A DNA stretch of 64,000 nt, taken from JAZGGS01 sp963749485 (lineage in GTDB: Bacteria > Bacteroidota > Ignavibacteria > Ignavibacteriales > Ignavibacteriaceae). The number at the start of each line of letters is the position of its first letter. The stretch's first letter is position 1. A model generated the notes under the pieces. The model saw only the letters and a list, made by a program, of their open reading frames with translations, made no database searches and was not told where the DNA came from. Shown here one piece after another: positions 61,306 through 64,000 of the stretch. The stretch is from contig CAVVMV010000007.1 in assembly GCA_963749485.1 (NCBI GenBank), forward strand, positions 1 to 64,000. The letters are read 5' to 3'. The translations under genes and the position numbers were made by a program.

Positions 61306-61375
61306 TTCCCTTCAATATAATTTCCCCCTCCCCAAAATTATGGGAAGGGGGATGTGGAGAGGATAGTGAAGGGAA
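61306..61375. repeat. Nested inverted repeat between two lipoprotein genes
   Basis: Outer arms TTCCCTTCA (61306-61314) and TGAAGGGAA (61367-61375) enclose an inner hairpin CCCCCTCCCC/GGGAAGGGGG (about 61324-61351, one mismatch) around AAAATTAT. It is purine/pyrimidine biased. It could be a transcript-stabilising hairpin or a mobile palindromic element. Confidence 0.6.
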
Positions 61376-61388
61376 AATTCCCTTTTAA

Positions 61389-62339
61389 TTATGGAAGTAC
61401 CAGATATGGTATTCCCCATGCTTCGGATTCAACAGGTGTAGCGTCATCAAATACAACCTGCCTTGGCATTGCGTTAATTACAGCATGGTAAAATCCCGGA
61501 AACTGGTGTGTTGTATATGTCTGCTCATATACTTTTTCCCATCCGTTTCCGCTTGGGGTGGATGATACCAGTTCAAATATTTTTTTAGCTCTATGATTAT
61601 GGAACCTGTTTGCACCGTAAGTTAACGTAACAAAATCTTCTTCCTCGTATGCGCTGTACAATTCAACTCTAAGCAATACAGATTCGCCTCTATGAAGAAC
61701 AGGAATTTGCCTCCACCACCCAAAACGCCATGTTACATAATAATCATTGGGTGAATCAACCTGGATAGTGTCTCCATTAGGTAAGAAAGCAGTAAGCTTC
61801 ATTATATCGATGTTGGGGCTTTGTGTTCCGCCTTCAGGTAAAGAGATAGCAGCAATTATCCAATTACGGAATGGATATGGCGTATGAGCTATTTTTTTAA
61901 AGATAATATTTCGTGTTACAACTGCAGTAAACGGTTTTTGAATTACTGTATCCGGCTCTGTTCCAAGTGAATCGTAATTAGCAGCAATAAAAAGTATTCC
62001 TTCAAAAGTTTTGGTAAGTGTTCCGTAAGCAATGGTATCCTGGATATCTATACTGAGGGTCCTATTTACCAATCTCATTTTGTGTCCAACGCGGAAAGGA
62101 TAAATCTCGGTGTCAACTTTACCAAGAAAATCCATCAAACCATCTTCGTTATAATTATAATCGAAGGAAGTGAGGGCAGAATCTTCATCAACTATTTTTT
62201 CCAGCGCTCCCTGGTCTGTAGTTGGTTCGGTATCAGCCGGTTCAATTACCATTTCATCCTGGCATCCGAAGAAAACTACTATTAATCCTAACAGAAGAAA
62301 TGGGAGAATGCGTCTGCGGAAAAGCTTTGAAAAGTTCAT
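61389..62339 (-). CDS. Lipoprotein of unknown function
   Basis: The intact 316-residue protein has a lipoprotein signal (LPFLLLGLIVVFFGC, Cys near residue 26) followed by an acidic linker and a beta-rich domain. Notable stretches are DTEIYPFRVGHKMRLVNRTL and YYVTWRFGWWRQIPVLHRGE. TAAGGAG lies eight bases before the ATG, a strong ribosome site, so it looks like the first gene of the envelope unit that continues to 57686. No known family recognised. Confidence 0.65.
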   Translation of the reverse strand: MNFSKLFRRRILPFLLLGLIVVFFGCQDEMVIEPADTEPTTDQGALEKIVDEDSALTSFDYNYNEDGLMDFLGKVDTEIYPFRVGHKMRLVNRTLSIDIQDTIAYGTLTKTFEGILFIAANYDSLGTEPDTVIQKPFTAVVTRNIIFKKIAHTPYPFRNWIIAAISLPEGGTQSPNIDIMKLTAFLPNGDTIQVDSPNDYYVTWRFGWWRQIPVLHRGESVLLRVELYSAYEEEDFVTLTYGANRFHNHRAKKIFELVSSTPSGNGWEKVYEQTYTTHQFPGFYHAVINAMPRQVVFDDATPVESEAWGIPYLVLP

Positions 62340-62643
62340 TTTAGTGCTCCTTATTTGTAATGAATAATTATTATTTAATCCCAGTTCCTCTCAACTCATT
62401 GTAATGCATATAGAAAGTATTATGCCATTGTGATGAGAGAGCTTAATTCATTACATCATAAGGAGTTAGCGAACACATCAAATCAGTTCAAATGCATGGA
62501 TTATCATTTAAAACGCATGGAATTTATATTCCATGCACCTAAAGCAGCAAAAAATTCTCACTAGTTTTTTTTGATCAAGTAGTTGGTTGCTGGATTGAAG
62601 ATTGAGGTAAATTCAATGAAGTTAGAAGTTATTTATAAAAATC
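62340..62643. other. Intergenic region upstream of the envelope operon
   Basis: About 300 bases without an ORF. It holds one clear hairpin, GCATGGAAT/ATTCCATGC with a TTAT loop (62515-62536), with no T run. The operon promoter should lie here on the minus strand, but I found no good -33/-7 pair. Confidence 0.55.
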
Positions 62644-62677
62644 AAAAATGCCATCCCTAAATAAAGAGATGGCATTT
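62644..62677 (-). terminator. Terminator of the thioredoxin-like gene
   Basis: AAATGCCATC (62646-62655) and GATGGCATTT (62668-62677) form a 10-bp stem with a 12-base loop. The minus strand then runs into T5. It lies ten bases after the stop codon. Confidence 0.9.
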
Positions 62678-62687
62678 AAATTTTAAA

Positions 62688-63161
62688 TCAGCTTCCAAAA
62701 AATCCTTCTATATGGTTAACATAATTAACTGCACCACCCTGCTGGTAGCCAGTTTTTGCCAGTAGTTTGCCTGCGTTATCCATTATTAAGATAGTTGGAA
62801 AACCCTGTATGCCATACTTTTGCGCAAGTGATTGGTTGTATTGCTTGGTTTCATTTGTTTGCGGAACACTGCGCGGAAAATCTATTTTTACCAGCACTAA
62901 ATTTTCCTGTGCATATTTTTCAAATTCTGCCTGCGAAAAAACTTCATCATTTAATTTAAAACACCATTTACACCAATCGGAGCCGGTAAAGTTAACCAGC
63001 ACTGCTTTGTTCTCTTTTTTAGCAATTTGCATCGCTTCTTCAATATTTGTTTTCCATTCCAGCGAATCGGAAGCGGGAGTATTGGAACATCCAAGGGATA
63101 AGAGAACGGTTATAATTACCGGGATTAATATCGCTTTCAAATTATTTCTCCTGTTTTGCAT
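62688..63161 (-). CDS. Thioredoxin-fold lipoprotein
   Basis: The 157-residue protein has a lipoprotein signal (IPVIITVLLSLGC, Cys near residue 25) and a thioredoxin fold. The redox motif is CKWC in FTGSDWCKWCFKLNDEVF, and the cis-Pro loop is GIQGFPTILIMDNAGK. It resembles DsbD-gamma or thiol:disulphide proteins, so it probably reduces or oxidises envelope proteins. It is monocistronic, with its own terminator. Confidence 0.88.
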   Translation of the reverse strand: MQNRRNNLKAILIPVIITVLLSLGCSNTPASDSLEWKTNIEEAMQIAKKENKAVLVNFTGSDWCKWCFKLNDEVFSQAEFEKYAQENLVLVKIDFPRSVPQTNETKQYNQSLAQKYGIQGFPTILIMDNAGKLLAKTGYQQGGAVNYVNHIEGFFGS

Positions 63162-63326
63162 AAGATTTTTGATTTCTTCAAATAGTTAGATAATAAAAAT
63201 TCAAAATGGATTCTGAATTATTCCCATTTATTCAAAATAAATATACGTTTTAATTGTGTTTAACAGCTGTCGGCTGATTAACATTTTCACTTTTTTTGAT
63301 TTCAGCAGAAAAATTGAAGAATTTGT

Positions 63327-64000
63327 TTAAGATTCCGTTGTTTCAATCTTTTCATATTCTATTGGTTCGGGAGGACGTTCATACAGAATTGATAAATCCT
63401 TGTACCTTTTTGTAATTTCTTTAGATAGTTGATCCCATGTAAATCTCCATGCCCAGTTTCCACCGCCAAGCGTGCTCGGAAAATTCATTCTCGCTTCCCC
63501 TCCAAGGTTCATAATATCCTGCATTGGAATTACAACTATATTTGCAACAGAAGCATACGCAGTGCGGATTAGCTCAGATAAAATATCCTTTCCATTGTAA
63601 TTCAGATATTTTTGTGCATGCTCAAAAATATCACTCTCTTTATTTTTCTTCTCTTTTTCAAAATATGCTTTTGTAGTATCGTTATCGTGTGTGCCTGTGT
63701 AAACAACGCAGTTAGGAACAAAATTATGCGGGAGAAATTTAGTTTCCATCCCTGTTCCAAAAGCAAATTGCAGTACTTTCATTCCGGGGAATCCAAATTG
63801 ATCTCTCAAAGCTTCAACAGGTGGAGTTATTACACCAAGATCTTCGGCAAGAATTGGTATATCTCCCAAATATTTTTTTACAATTTCAAAAAGCTTATCG
63901 CCGGGTGCTTTTATCCATTTACCATCTATAGCAGTTTCCGCATCACCGGGAATTTTCCAGTATGCTTCGAAATCCTCTGAAATGATCAATCCTGATAATA
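63327..64000 (-). CDS. malQ: 4-alpha-glucanotransferase MalQ (GH77), partial, one frame break
   Basis: Only the C-terminal part is in the window. The gene runs off the right edge. GH77 landmarks are the nucleophile motif RIDHFRGF (about 63970-63993), the acid/base region PILAEDLGVITPPV and VVYTGTHDNDTT, and NFPSTLGGGNWAWRF. One extra base at 63969 (TTTCGAA for TTTGAA) separates RIDHFRGF from EAYWKIPG. The enzyme moves alpha-1,4-glucan segments in glycogen or maltodextrin metabolism. Confidence 0.93.
   Translation of the reverse strand, partial: LSGLIISEDFEAYWKIPGDAETAIDGKWIKAPGDKLFEIVKKYLGDIPILAEDLGVITPPVEALRDQFGFPGMKVLQFAFGTGMETKFLPHNFVPNCVVYTGTHDNDTTKAYFEKEKKNKESDIFEHAQKYLNYNGKDILSELIRTAYASVANIVVIPMQDIMNLGGEARMNFPSTLGGGNWAWRFTWDQLSKEITKRYKDLSILYERPPEPIEYEKIETTES

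Noticed and set aside
1..64000. tRNA genes, rRNA genes, CRISPR arrays, insertion sequences
   Set aside because: I looked in all gaps and saw no cloverleaf ending in CCA, no rRNA stretch, no spaced direct repeats and no transposase.

Overview
The window reads as AT-rich chromosomal DNA from a member of the Ignavibacteria or a close relative in the Bacteroidota/Chlorobi group. Support comes from a subtilisin-like protease with a type IX secretion sorting domain (NYPNPFNPTT), promoter-like sites of the Bacteroidota form (TTG, about 20 bases, TAnnTTTG), the alternative GlmU-family protein, a protein next to ligA that looks like DUF6913, and many lipoproteins and outer-membrane barrels. I see no rRNA, tRNA, CRISPR array, insertion sequence or prophage. 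Most of it is core housekeeping gene content.

Layout. 1-8.4 kb, mostly plus strand: a hydE fragment, an APC permease fused to regulatory domains (minus), an RlpA-like protein, a YitT-family membrane protein, a methyltransferase, a CcmE-like protein and uvrB. 8.4-24 kb, mostly minus: queD-queE, plus-strand rpsT, an aspartase with an N-terminal cyclic-nucleotide-binding domain, a decayed small ORF, a GlmU-like nucleotidyltransferase, an O-antigen-ligase-like protein, a propeller-like lipoprotein, xerD, a PgpH-type HD phosphodiesterase, a HAD phosphatase, two sodium:solute symporters and a TPR protein. 24-45.5 kb, minus: STAS protein, DUF6913-like protein, ligA, RodZ-like protein, rsmB, alternative glmU, rpmE2, ECF sigma factor with its likely anti-sigma partner, holA, an NSS transporter with a tiny MetS-like subunit, a cyclophilin, uppP, a barrel protein, a flippase-like protein, lolA, ftsK, comB, gcvT, a transaldolase-family enzyme and rng. 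45.7-55 kb, minus: the translation/RNA block pnp-rpsO-ribF-truB-rbfA-infB-nusA-rimP, with lapA upstream. 55-64 kb, minus: an envelope region with the secreted protease, a FecR-like protein, a barrel-transglutaminase fusion, two lipoproteins, a thioredoxin-like lipoprotein and the end of malQ.

The most striking property is technical. More than 35 frame breaks interrupt otherwise well-conserved genes, including ones that must work (infB, ftsK, holA, uppP, rng). Wherever I could place the break, removing a single extra base restores the family sequence. One tract (HAD, A8) needs one base more or two fewer. An almost purely one-base-insertion pattern points to uncorrected sequencing errors, not to gene decay. 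I therefore annotate each broken gene as one feature over its full span and give the approximate break positions. Real exceptions may be the small ORF at 11925-12224 (two in-frame stops) and one in-frame TAG in the protease.

The best candidate for something not well described is the operon at 57.7-62.3 kb. Two lipoproteins, an outer-membrane barrel fused to a transglutaminase-like domain (TTGA overlap with the lipoprotein before it) and a FecR-like protein are read in one direction towards a type IX-secreted protease.
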